Positions 44,434 to 55,472 of a DNA stretch of 64,000 nt are shown here, piece by piece; position 1 is the stretch's first letter, and each line of letters starts with the position of its first letter. Made by a program: the position numbers and the translations under genes. The notes beneath the pieces were generated by a model. That model saw only the letters and a list, made by a program, of their open reading frames with translations, had not been told where the DNA came from and made no database searches. This stretch comes from Melampsora larici-populina 98AG31 (taxonomy: Eukaryota; Basidiomycota; Pucciniomycetes; Pucciniales; Melampsoraceae): positions 258,480 through 322,479 of the forward strand of contig NW_006768771.1 in the NCBI RefSeq assembly GCF_000204055.1, given 5' to 3'.

Positions 44434-46771
44434 ATGTCTTTGATCTGTAAAATCTGTAACAGTCTTTCAATGGACGAAACAATTGAGGGTGCTTGTAGGC
44501 CTTGTATTATCAAGCTTATCAATGTCAACTGTGATCCCCCCTCATTGTCTATAACTGCTCAGCAATCCACTTCAAGTACTGGCAACCATGCATTTCAACT
44601 GCATCAGTCAGCTACAGCCAAGAAACAAGACTCAATAATACTAAGTAACAAATTCTCACAAGCAAAATCATTAGAACGTCAAGGGCTATCTGAACCTCCA
44701 AAAAAGTCAAATCCACCACCACCTATCCTCACCCATTACAACTTCAATGCTTGGATGAATATGTATCTTAAAGGGAAAATAACTACAAAATACTTAGAAA
44801 AATCTTTCAAATTATTGATTGTATTGACTGAATCTACAGGTGAACTATATGATTGAGTTGCTTCTAGCATTTATCATAGTTTTTTACCCTAAATTCAAGA
44901 AGCAAAGAATGATCTTCCTGATTTCCCTACCCAATACAAGTTTAATGAAAAGTACTTCTGTCTGAACAATTTTCGTCCCGCTATAGAAATACAGAAAGAT
45001 GACCTCCCTGACTTGCTGCGAGGTGGATCAAAGATGCTGGAACTTTCATTCAACTCAGCGCGCTATGATAGTAGATTTGGTATTTTAGAAAAAACAGATA
45101 AAGATAAGAGATCAAATAAAGCATCAAAGAAAAGAAATCACAAGATATCCCCCTCTGAAGCTGAGTTAGACGACTAAAGCAAATTAGAATCAATTATATT
45201 AGCACCAAAGAAAACATCAAAGAGAATCAAAAAGAATGCAAAGGTTCTTCAAGATTGGTCACAATTCTCGGATGATTGTGAATTTGCTAGTGATCAGTTT
45301 GATACACATCCAATGAAAAAGTCTTCAAAGCCAGTCAAATTGATTCAAAATTGCTCAACCTCACTCTCCGATAACGTCTCATCAGCCCAGCTACCTGATC
45401 CAACCTTTATTAATCCATCACTACTATCAGCAACTTCCACTGCTCCTCTGTGTGGAAGTAGTACAGCTTGTTTTCATCTCCCACCAACTCAACTTAACTA
45501 CGGAACCAATTTTTCAAAAGATGTACTAGGTACAATGGTATCAGATGGATTTTTGAACGAGAAAGCGAACTACACTACATCTCAGACAGTTGTCAAAGAT
45601 TTCAGTTGTGAGTTTTTTGTCTGTCGATACTTATGTTTTTGAACTTCCATTCTGATTCTTCTCATGCAGATGATTCGACACACATCAAACAGATGTGTGT
45701 AACAGCTTTTGCAAAACCACTCCCCGTCCATGACCCTATATCCCCGACACAACTCATTGAAGGAAGGAAGCTTGTCCTTCAAGCCAGGAATGGTAAAACA
45801 GTATGGATTCCAGCTCCATTCAGATTCAAAGTTTTCACTGACAAGGAAGTGGGAAGAGGCTCGACTTGGATCTGCTATGAAGCATTGGGAGAATCTGGAG
45901 GAATTGTATACAACATGGTCGCAACACAACTGATCAATCATAAACTTTTTTGAGGGACTTATTTGGAGCCTTATATTCAAACAATGCAAGCTTACATGGG
46001 TGTTGCAAAGTACTTGAAGCGCTTTCAAGACGATTGTGAGAAGCTTGATGGGTTATTTCCTATGTACAGTATTATACAGGACTTAAAAGTGAGTGTCTCT
46101 TGAAAATTGGTCTTGTATGAACAAATTCTGATTTTTCTACAGGTTGTAAAATCATTTGTAGTCTACTCTGGATCTTTGAGCCAAGATCTTGACCCAAAAA
46201 ACATTTGGTTTTTTGAAAAATCCCTTGTAAAAGAAGGTCAATTCGAGAAGTACACATCCAACATGTGTTTCAAGATACGATCATCATGTGATTCAACCCA
46301 TATGGCCCTTTCTGCTTTCACTCATTACGTATATGAGAAGAACAATCATCAGAGATTAGTTGCTGATCTTCAAGGATTTGGTGAATATCTCACTGATCCA
46401 CTCATTTTGGATATAAAGTGAGCAAATTTAATGTATATGAAATATATAAAACTCTTACTGAATTCATTATCTTATTCTACAGGAATGCTTGGGTTCAGGA
46501 GACTAACACAGCTGAAGAGGGAATTCAAAGATTCAACGAACAGCACCGGTGCTATGAAATTTGTCACAAACTAGGACTGCCGTTTCCACCTGGTCAAGAA
46601 GCCAATCAAAACCATAGTGAGAATATGGAAAAAGATTTCATTGAAGATCATATTGCTAATGGGGGAAATCCAGACTTTACTGCACCCGAGAACGCACCAA
46701 ATGAGTTCTGGAAACAAAAAACTACTCAAAACCGTATGAGACTCCGTTCTCAAAAATCACCTGATGTGTAG
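44434..46771 (+). pseudogene. Alpha-kinase (atypical protein kinase), two nonsense codons
   Basis: Five exons: 44434-44839, about 44901-45607, 45670-46088, 46143-46417 and 46483-46771, all with GT..AG introns. The N-terminus has a small zinc-ribbon-like CKICNSL..CRPC pair; a long Ser/Lys-rich linker follows. The C-terminal 300 residues are an alpha-kinase domain (MHCK/eEF2K type): VGRGSTWICYEAL, FVVYSGSLSQ, FEKYTSNMCF, STHMALSAFTHYVYE, VADLQGFGEYLTDPLILD (with the Asp-Leu-Gln-Gly and LTDP motifs), then EGIQRFNEQHRCYEICHKLG. Such kinases phosphorylate Ser/Thr in helical segments and are expanded in basidiomycetes. TAA at 45175-45177 and TGA at 45951-45953 stand where Gln and Arg would fit (C to T). 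Apart from these it is well preserved, so loss is recent. Confidence 0.8.
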
Positions 46772-48379
46772 TAATTTTATTTTGCAATTTGTTTCTAATT
46801 ACTGTTGTCAAGAAAGTCTCTAGCCAATCTTTACTTCTATGGATTACAATTGCAGCTCTGAGGAATATGAGACCCAATCATGACAGTTGTCCATGCCACT
46901 CACTTTATTTGTCCGGATTGTGTTTCATGTATTGTGGTTTCAAGGTCAAGATCTTATACAACGATTCACTCTTTACAATTTGTAAAATCCAAAAATATTC
47001 CCATGAAAAAACGGAGAGCAATATTAAAAGAAAGTAGCAATCATGATTGATTGATACAATCAAGAACAATTGAGTACAGCTACAAAATGTGAATATAATG
47101 ACTGATAAGGACTGATATGCTGGGTGTTTTGGACGTACCAAATTGCACCCAACTGCAGGAAATTGGATATAAGCATATCCTATGCCTGAATCTTTTTCAG
47201 GGGCCACGTAAGTGTCTCTTCCAAGCTTTCTCATCTCAATCTTTTGTCTATCATCTTCCTTGCTCAAATCAATCATCATTTCCTTGAATCTATTCATGAG
47301 TAAGCTCTTCAACACTTTTCAATATATTGGAGAATAAAAGCATGTCTAACTAATCTTTTCTCAAAACAATCCTCTTTCATCCATTTCTAGTCAAAACGAT
47401 TTGATTCTAGTTAAGCAAACAAATCGATTTGAATCATTATCAATCCAATTCTAATCCAAAAATCAATCAGGTTTTTGATTCTAGTCCAACAAACAAATCG
47501 ATTCAAACCCCAATTAACACAATCACAGTCTAGACATCTGTTAGTTTCTTTCTAGCTCATAAACTTGGATTCTTCTAGTACAAAAATCCAATTCTAATCG
47601 TGATTGATTCCATTATGTCATCTACTTGCGATTGATTCCATTCTTTCATCTAATTGTGATCGACTCAATCCTTTCATCTAATCACGATCAATTCAAACCT
47701 TTCATCTAATCGTAATCGATTTGATCCTTTCATCTAATTGTTCTCGATTCAATCCTTTCATCTAATTGCGATCAAATCAATCCTTTCATCTGATCGTGAT
47801 CGATTCAACTCTTTCAACCAACCATTTCACATCAAATCACTTCAACTTTAATTCTAGTAACAAACCGATTTCCATCACAATTAATTCAAATTGATTCCAG
47901 TCAAAAAAAGATACATTAAAAACAATTGAAATTATTTATCAAATCAGCATGATGTGAGATACCAATATGCATATTTCTTCATTCTTCATTCTTCATTCAT
48001 CTTTCTTTTGTCATGATCAGCAACTAGAGGATAGCAGAGCTCCCACAGGCCAACTTGATAATGGATGGAATTTCATCTTGCATGTTCTATCTTGACACAG
48101 TTAAGATGCAGAACTACCTGATGTCTCCATTCCACCATCAAGTTGGTTTTGGACCTTGATGATCTATGGTCACTGATATGGGTTTAACTGCCCTTGTCCT
48201 CCCCAAGAATCTGGGTTGGTTTCACACACCAAATTCTTGTGGGTAGGGTTTGACGCAAACCTTGAGCAAACCTAATCTTCATTGTTCGAGTGTGGGAGAG
48301 TTGTGACACTTCAAAAAAGTTGATCTCTGACATGGAAGATTATTTAACTAATGTTTGATGTTTTTTAATTCCTCATCAG
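46772..48379. other. Intergenic stretch without a supported gene
   Basis: A minus frame at 46905-47315 has some protein-like words (SKEDDRQKIEMRKLGRDTYV, then GIGYAYIQFPAVGCN) but no recognised motif. From about 47380 to 47830 there is a degenerate repeat array (listed separately). The rest is AT-rich. Confidence 0.35.
47380..47830. repeat. Degenerate minisatellite with GATCGATTC-type units
   Basis: Units of about 25-30 bases with the core TCGATTCAATCCTTTCATCT recur at least seven times (47580-47820), with looser copies before (AACAAATCGATTTGA, AACAAATCGATTCAAA). No gene. Confidence 0.7.
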
Positions 48380-49799
48380 TAATAAGAAATATAGATCCCC
48401 TGCACAGAAACGTGCTTGAGCAAAATTTAATACTAGTCAGATCGAAACTCGAGTTGCAATCAAGAAGAGTAAAATTGTTGCACAATGGGTTGATCATAAT
48501 ACCCCACAACCTCCATCTTCTGATCGACCCTTCAAGTTGAATCGTGCTCAAAACTGAGCGCGCATCAGAGCTGAATTCAAACAAAAAATACGTGATCGGT
48601 TTGGCCTTCCCAAAGACGCTGCCTTTGTCTTCCGAACTGAGCATGGTGGACAGGCCCTTTTGTCACTTTCTTTTGGTACAGTAGTTATACTTAATAAACA
48701 TGGAACTAAACTCCTTGCGGTCGTCCAATTCAACGAGCGAGAATATACAGGGAAGCGGTTGAATAATGGAAAGCTGAAGCGAGAACTTACACCTGATTGT
48801 GCCAAACTATTTGACAATTTTAAAAACTCAATCATGACCTTGTATCAGCATGCAACAGCCCGTTATTGCTGCTATACTAATGGTGCAGCTGAAGGTCTGA
48901 AGCATATGAAATCTGGTCAGATGTTTGTGGTGGGTTTTTGTGGTGGATACAGAAAGAAAAAATTTGGAGGTGCGTAGTTTCTCATTTATTTCTTTTGGTT
49001 TTTAAAATTTTTGGTTGTTCATGTATGTTTTAATTTAGGTACCTATGCTCTCAATGCAACAACTGCACGTCTTGTTGCCCGGATGGAAAACGGCCTACGC
49101 CGCCAGATGTATCTCCCATACATCAACCATTTTCTAGCCAAACAATTTGCCTCCCTATCTATTGAAGCCTTTGAATCCAATTGGAATCAAGCTGCTAAAT
49201 GTTGCACACCCTCTTGGTCTTCAAAGTTGTTTTTCAAATCTCCAAATGGACGGGTCTTTGGGTCAAACTTTGTTGTAACACGTGATGAGTTTGCCAACAT
49301 GATCCATGTTGATAATGATCATTCTGGTTTCACTTTTGGATTATTTAGCCTTATACATCGTGACACAGGTAAATTATATGGACGTGGAAGGACCTCCAAG
49401 CACGGCTACGTCAAAGGGGCTCAATTTGTATTTCCTGACTACAATGTGGAAATTGATTTCGATAAATGTGATGGTGTTGTAGAGATGGTTTGGGCTTCAG
49501 ATGTTAGGCACTATATTACTCACTCCAAGACTTATACACATGATCATCAGCCTATTCCACCAGAAGAAGCAAAGATAACCCGATTTGGATCGTCTTGTCA
49601 AATCGCAAAAAGTATTGTTGCATGCATCAAACTTCTTACTGACATGCAAGGTGACACGTGTGATCAAGAATGAGAGGTATATCGAGAAACATTGGCTGAA
49701 AACTATGCAGATGAGTTGCTTCGTAAACTTCAGATGTTAGAAGATAAGAAGAACAAGGCAGAGATGGAAGAGCTTAAAGCAAAATTGAAATCTTTGTAA
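48380..49799 (+). pseudogene. Tet-like 2OG-Fe(II) dioxygenase, three TGA codons
   Basis: Two exons seen (about 48380-48969; 49039-49799). The dioxygenase core is clear: FGSNFVVTRDEF then MIHVDNDHSGFTFGLF with the iron-binding His-x-Asp (HVD, about 49300), KGAQFVFPDYNVEIDF (about 49413), and VWASDVRHYITHS (about 49490) for the distal His. This matches the Tet-like 2OG-Fe(II) oxygenase family that is numerous in rust genomes and belongs with the TET/JBP group, whose characterised members oxidise methylated bases in DNA. A Lys-rich region precedes it and a Glu/Lys-rich helix ends it. TGA at 48417, 48555 and 49671 each sits where Arg fits (CGA to TGA), and coding composition continues past each. 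The true start is upstream or lost. Activity on DNA is an inference from family. Confidence 0.75.
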
Positions 49800-50112
49800 T
49801 ATTTCTCAAATTCTTTATTTGTCTCATAACAATCTATAATTGTCCCTGTCACTCCATCTTTTTTTAAAAAATGCTACAAGAAATACAAAGAGACTGTTTT
49901 CTACCTCATTGATAGATCTTCTGTTAAACTCTGATCTTTAAGCTTGAACAAAACTCTCATTGGAATTGAATCAACCATTTGCCAAACAAAAATACAAAAA
50001 ATGCTTTCATTTATCAAAGACACATAAAAAATGAAACTGAATACAAGAGAAAGAGATGATTTTACTTGAAATATATTCAGCATAAGGATTCTTTCTTTGT
50101 ATTACTACATGA
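49800..50112. other. Short gap without a gene
   Basis: AT-rich sequence between two convergent decayed genes; it probably holds both 3' ends. A Phe-rich minus frame (49901-50083) is not convincing. Confidence 0.35.
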
Positions 50113-51520
50113 TCATTGAAGATGGAGGCTGTCCAATGGAGTTCCAGTCCTGTTATGAAGAATCAAAGCTTGTCGCATCAAGTTGAATGCTTGCCATATG
50201 TTGGAATACTTGAGGTTATCATGGTACAAGTTGAGCCCGGGCATCAAAGCATCAGCAACAGTGGAAAACCAGGATGGTGTGTAAGTAAAGAGACTTTGTA
50301 TATCCGGGTATTGTGCTGAAATCCTTACTTCAACATCTTCATTTGGCACTTTGATCAAACCATCAATCCCCCCAAACAACTCATGAGGATTCTTATAAGC
50401 AAAATCAGCACTGGTCCCACTGGGAAGGGAAGTTCGAGGATCCTTTTGTCTTCTGAAGTTGTTGTACTGGTTTGTAAATTTCCTCAAGCGCTTCTGCATG
50501 AACGGTATCCAAAGATAAAGGAATAATAAACTTTGAAAAGAGTGAACATTTTGTAAGTTGGGTGTACCTTTGTGAACAAACAGATGGAGAAGAAACCCAC
50601 CGATCCAAAATATTATCAGAGTTATATTGGCCCTTTTCCAGCGACTCATCAAATCCATTGATGATCCTGCGTGTATGACGTCAACACATTTGACCCCAAA
50701 AGCACTCAATCTTTTGATTGTGAACGGATTTAGTGTATTTGTGCCGTTTGAGTGCCTTGACTTCTTCTAGACCACCAAATACACAAACAAGAGTAGCATG
50801 GCTGGCTGCCATCTTGCCAGTCTCAGTGCCACAATCAGTGTGAAGATGCTGTGGGCTACCACCATGCCATTTCACCACATCAAGATAATATATATCAATG
50901 TGCCAAGGGTCACTATTTGTGACATGTACATATAGTCCAAGTATGTGACAAGACCAAGCATCAACAAATCCGTATATTCTAATTCCCCAACTTTGAAGCT
51001 TGTCGTGCCCATCAGCCGAACAAATATGGTGTGGTCCAGGACATCTAAAGGCACGGCAAGTCAGAACTCTGCAATGTCGACGTTGAACACCTTCAGGATC
51101 CACTTGTCTCAAGATTTCTGCTAGTCGCTCCCTGTCAATGAAAAAAATGCAAGTTTAACAATGAAGAATTTGAATAGAGATGTGTTAAAAGTCAAGTGCC
51201 TGTTGATATGAATTTTGTGTTCACTGAGTAATAAAGACTTGAGCAATCAGATCCCAGTGTTTTCATGGTTTTCCTTCTGGACCTCTAGAATAAGTTGGGT
51301 TATTTCTTCAACTGTGTATAACCTCTTTGAATGTCATCATATCTACAAGAAAGTCCTAAACTCTTGCAGTGCCGATTCAGAGTTCGTCTACTAATATTAA
51401 TCAGATCCTTATTTTTCAGTGCAGTGAGCATCTCTGACATTGTCTTGCCTTGGTGGTATGTGATCATTAAACAAGTTCAGGATTTTTTGGAAGTTTATGA
51501 TGAAGATTCAGAATAATCAA
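50113..51520 (-). pseudogene. Integrase-core (rve-like) protein of the expanded basidiomycete family, decayed
   Basis: On the minus strand: YHQGKTMSEMLTALKNKDLI then ISRRTLNRHCKSLGLSCRYD (about 51460-51340), a helix-turn-helix-like N-terminus; stops near 51300; GPHHICSADGHDKLQSWGIR (about 51025) with the first catalytic Asp; YGFVDAWSCHILGLYVHVTN; HTDCGTETGKMA (about 50840) with the second Asp; and SVHNQKIECFWGQM (about 50715) with the Glu. A C-terminal part with SLLFLYLWIPFMQKRLRKFT continues in a shifted frame to 50113. This RNase H-fold integrase family is multicopy in basidiomycetes and probably transposon-derived. Frameshifts near 50700 and 50600 and a GT..AG gap at about 51140 are present. 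Confidence 0.65.
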
Positions 51521-52291
51521 TTCATTATTTTACTCTGGAGTGTTTAACACAAGTTCATTTGCTGAAGTTCAAACATTAGGCCAATCAAAAGAAAATAACA
51601 ACAAAATGTTTTGTTGATTGCTTATATGGTTAAACTTAGGGTTCTTTTGTCAATTTATCCTTATTCAATGATTTTTCTCCATCTTAAATTGGTTTGTTGA
51701 GGTTTCTTGTGGGAATGCAATTTAGTATTCGCTCTACATAAATATATAGTTCTTGACAATTGAAAGATATGGAAAGTTTGACTTTACGGTGGGAAAGTGT
51801 GTACATAGGAGTTTGTACTGTTGAGACTTTCCTGTGAAGATTCTAAGCTCCCTAGAAAGGTGAGAAATAAATGAGATGACCTTCACAAATTTGGAAATAT
51901 GGAAGATAGTATTTAGCGCAGAAAACATTGACACGAATGGAGTGGAGTCAAGAGAGAGCAAGTTCAGATTGGATAGATTGACATCCATAGCCTTTGGTGA
52001 GACAGTCAGGTGGTTATAGAGCAGTGACACTGAGACTTTGAGAGTCTCACTCAAAGTTCCATGGTAAATGCGTAATAAGTAAAAGGCAACCTTGAACATG
52101 GAAACTTGTGTGTAAAAGGCTTAGAACACTATCAAATCAGTGCCGTAAATTTAGCACTCTTCCCCAACACAGCAGGACCTGGGAAAATGGACCCAAGTTT
52201 CATGAAAAGAAGGTTAATGAAATTTGCAACAGCTTTATGAGCTTATAGAGCTTGTAGTGAAGATGATCTATTGTCACTACAAGGAACATAA
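51521..52291. other. Intergenic sequence without a supported gene
   Basis: A minus frame at 51734-52099 is Ser/Leu-rich and unlike any family I know. No repeats stand out except the start of the inverted arm at 52292. Confidence 0.3.
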
Positions 52292-53073
52292 CATTTTCTG
52301 GGCAGACAATTAAATTATCTGTATACAAAAACCTGGAAAGGTCAGAAACAGAGCAGAAAATATGAAAAAATATGCATCCTGTTCCTCGGTTTGAGATCTC
52401 CAATCTGCATATTTTTCCGTATTTTTGGGCGTCATATTGGTGAGTGTACTAACAATAAACCCTCATAATAATTAGATTACCACCTGTAACAGATGCTGGA
52501 ATTTGGCTGATCAGTGCTGAGAGAAAGTTTTGATTACTACAAAACCCCATAATTTTGTCAATTATGACTCAAAACACTTGATTTTGAGTGCATCGGAAAG
52601 CTGGTATTTGCCTGAGGATAGCTTGTAAATGAAGCAAATACGTGGCGGGCCTGCAAAGAAAGATCTCCCTGATGAAATCAAATCTCACATATCATCAAGT
52701 AGAATGTCAGTCATTGTGATTACACATTTTGTGTCACAATAAAAGTTGTAGTTCAGGAATTCAGCTTTCCAATGCACCTAAAATCGAGTGTTTTGAGCCA
52801 TAATTGACAAAGTTATGGGGTTTTATAGTAATCAAAACTTTCTCTCAGCACCGATCAGCCAAATTTCATCATCTGTTACAGGTGGTAATCTGATGATTAT
52901 GAGGGTTTATTGTTAGTACACTCACCAATATGAACCCTAAAAATACGGAAAAATATGCAGATTGGAGATCTCAAACCAACGAACAGGATGCATATTTTTT
53001 CATATTTTTTGCTCCATTTCTGACCTTTCCAGATTTTTGTATACAGATAATTTAATTTGCTGCCCGGAAAATG
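52292..53073. repeat. Long inverted repeat: two 311-base arms, 160-base spacer
   Basis: Arms at 52292-52602 and 52763-53073 are reverse complements with about two dozen mismatches by eye (about 92 percent), mostly transitions, and no length difference. The outer ends read CATTTTC-GGGCAG and the inner ends AGCTTTCC. The spacer 52603-52762 shows no gene. A transcript would form a long hairpin. No target duplication or transposase is seen. Confidence 0.9.
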
Positions 53074-53389
53074 TACACTATTGATGAAGTCATTATGTAA
53101 TATGGTGAAAAAATAACCAAAAACATGGAATCAAAGTGGTTGACAATTTGTTGAACTTGCAATGCATTTTTGAAAAGGTTTGATAAGTGTTTTTGGGCAA
53201 AATGATTGTGGTTTATATGGAAATTTTTGTGCATATACTTGGGAAAAAATATAAGATAGACAGCATAATTATTCAATATTCTTGGATATCCATGTACCTA
53301 TCCAAATTGACATCTTGAAGTGGCGCCCACCGCTGATGTGCTAGTTTGATCATAATGTATAACCAGTGAAAGTAACAAATGTTTACTTC

Positions 53390-53580
53390 CACGTCAAAAG
53401 AAGGCAATTAAAATGAATCCATAGAGATATCATTTTCCTCAGCTTCCCCCTCATCATTGTGGACTGGGGCTGCAGTTCTTTGACGCTTTGTTGGGGATCT
53501 AGGTGGTGGTGCTTTTGCAGATGTTTTACCTTTCCCTTTAGAATTTGAGGCCACAGGAATGGAGTTGATAGCTCAAGTTT
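53390..53580 (-). pseudogene. C-terminal coding tail, unrecognised
   Basis: The minus strand reads SIPVASNSKGKGKTSAKAPP, then RSPTKRQRT and an acidic end DEGEAEENDISMDSF before TAA at 53409. The basic-then-acidic composition looks like a protein tail. It may belong with the Harbinger remnant upstream, but no domain supports that. Confidence 0.35.
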
Positions 53581-53769
53581 GAGGGTACATGCGTGATATG
53601 TTTCTTGGAAGTCACTGCTCCTCTGATTCATCTGGTCAGAGCCACATCATTTTTTGGTCTGAAGACCTGGTCAGATGTTTTCAGGCATCATCTTGAGCTC
53701 TTTTTAAGCTTTCCTGAAGCTTCTATGACGCTTTCATGAAGTTTATGTTGAATCTTTATGGATCTTTCA

Positions 53770-54298
53770 TGAATCTTTAAGAATCTTTCATGAATCTTTC
53801 ATGCCACTGCGGTAGTCCCTGGCCTGCCAGAGCCTAGTAGACGGGGGCTGTGATTCTAGATTCTCAAGAGCCAAGAGGACATTGTTGTAATACCAAGTGA
53901 TTATTTCTCCAGTAAAACCTCTTCAAGGTGAGAGCATTTGAGCCAGCGTTCCCAACAACAAAAAGAAATATCATAACTTGTTCCATGATGGTGACATGTT
54001 TGGTATCCTCAAGTTCTCCTTCAAGATGTCTCAATAGGCCATTTAATGCTACTTTGTTCATTTGGCATGATTCTCGGAAGTGTACTGGACTTCCTTGGTG
54101 AACATCACGCGCATACATAGCACCTGTAAGTGCCAACATTTGACACAGAACTTTTGGGTGATTTGCTAGTTCGATACGGTCTTGAGCAGCACCAATGAGG
54201 AGCTCCATTAATTCATCATTGCTGTCAGATGAAGCTGATGATGACGAGGACAAGGAGGTCCATTGATCTTCGTCGGATGAAGAGTCAGAGTCTGACAT
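53770..54298 (-). pseudogene. PIF/Harbinger transposase, N-terminal remnant
   Basis: Starts MSDSDSSSDEDQW, an acidic Ser-rich leader, then ARDVHQGSPVHFRESCQMNK, LRHLEGELEDTKHVTIMEQV and MIFLFVVGNAGSNALTLKRF. After a frame change near 53905 it reads TGEIITWYYNNVLLALENL. This is the N-terminal helical part of HARBI1-type proteins as found in rusts. The DDE catalytic domain is absent, so it is a truncated copy. Confidence 0.65.
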
Positions 54299-54570
54299 AG
54301 TTTTGGGATAAAGGTGTTAAGTTCAAAATGGCGGTCAACAGAGGTTATGATGATTAAAGTTGATCAAATCTGATCAACTTCTACCAAGCGTGAATTGAAT
54401 TATGAGGTACATTAAACACAAAAATTCAAAAAAAGGAGAAAAATCAAATTAACACATTTTGTGGCAACAAAATGCACTCAACTTTCAGGTGCATGAAATT
54501 CACTAATCCCAGCCAAGTGTAGCCTTAATGTCAGATTGAATATTACATTATTCATATAATTTATCATCAC

Positions 54571-54972
54571 TTAATTTTTTGCAAATTTTATGTGAAAGTA
54601 TGTTTGTCTCAGATATTTCAACATTAGAGTTTTTGCATGTGTCCCATCTGCATATGTCATCCACCACTTGCTTTTTGGGATTGAACCAGTAGGTTTGTCT
54701 TTCTTCTTCAAAGTATTGCTACCTTCCACCATGTGATCTAACTCTATCCATTGGTCATTGAAAATGGTCAATTTGAAGTTCAATTCTAGTTTTGTTAAAT
54801 GATTGTTCCAGGACTTGCTAAAACCTTGTAGACTTGAGTTTGAAACCTTTCCACTATTGTTGGGAATAGTATTGACATTCTTCTCAGAAGCAGTTTTTGT
54901 TTTACTTGACTCATTTTCTAACAACTTTAGAAATTGTTGTACTATCTTTGTATTACCCATTGCTAGAGCCAA
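54571..54972 (-). CDS. Hypothetical protein fragment, possibly gag-like
   Basis: An open minus frame of 133 codons. It is Lys-rich with NHLTKLELNFKLTIFNDQWI and KSKWWMTYADGTHAKTLMLK. I do not recognise it. The composition resembles a retroelement gag or linker, and it lies downstream of the 3' LTR of the minus-strand gypsy element, so it is not part of that element. It may be a piece of another transposon. Confidence 0.3.
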   Translation of the reverse strand: MALAMGNTKIVQQFLKLLENESSKTKTASEKNVNTIPNNSGKVSNSSLQGFSKSWNNHLTKLELNFKLTIFNDQWIELDHMVEGSNTLKKKDKPTGSIPKSKWWMTYADGTHAKTLMLKYLRQTYFHIKFAKN

Positions 54973-55128
54973 TTTTGCAATGTCTAAGGAAACATCTATT
55001 CAAGATTGAAGTCAGTATTTGATCTTAAGCTTCCATTTTAAGAAGAGTAGTGGGATATTGTGGACAGCTTGCATTCTGACAAAGAGCAGTGGTTTGATTT
55101 TATGCAGCTTGCATTCTTTGAAGCAGAG

Positions 55129-55312
55129 TGTTATGACCTGTTGTCACGGGGTGCAGGAGATGAAGGAAAGCTGCCAAGGGTTCTGTTCTGTTGTCTAAAG
55201 AGATTGTTGGATGAGGGCTGATACAAGTTATGTAATACAATGAGTATAAATAGAACCAATATGTGACATGTAGTTGTTTCTTTCACAGGCTGTTACATAT
55301 AGAGTTGTAACA
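55129..55312 (-). repeat. 3' LTR (184 bp) of the minus-strand gypsy chromovirus
   Basis: On the minus strand it starts TGTTACAACTC and ends AGGTCATAACA, with the TG..CA ends and short inverted TGTTA/TAACA expected of LTRs. A purine tract GTTAAAAGGGGGATGA lies directly upstream. The partner LTR should lie beyond the inserted giant transposon, outside the window. Confidence 0.7.
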
Positions 55313-55472
55313 TCATCCCCCTTTTAACGCCCAAACTTCCTCTTGCAAGTTCTGCGTTCTTCCCCCGGGCAGCATTAAAAAACCACTGTGGGAAAAAGCT
55401 ATGCCCTCTCTCAATTTCTCCTCTTCCTTTTGTATCTTGATGTTGCTTTGGGAAACCTTGAGATAAAATCAT

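Noticed and set aside
46905..47315. Minus-strand 136-codon frame
   Set aside because: A few protein-like words, but no motif, no homology I can name, and half of it is low-complexity hydrophobic sequence.
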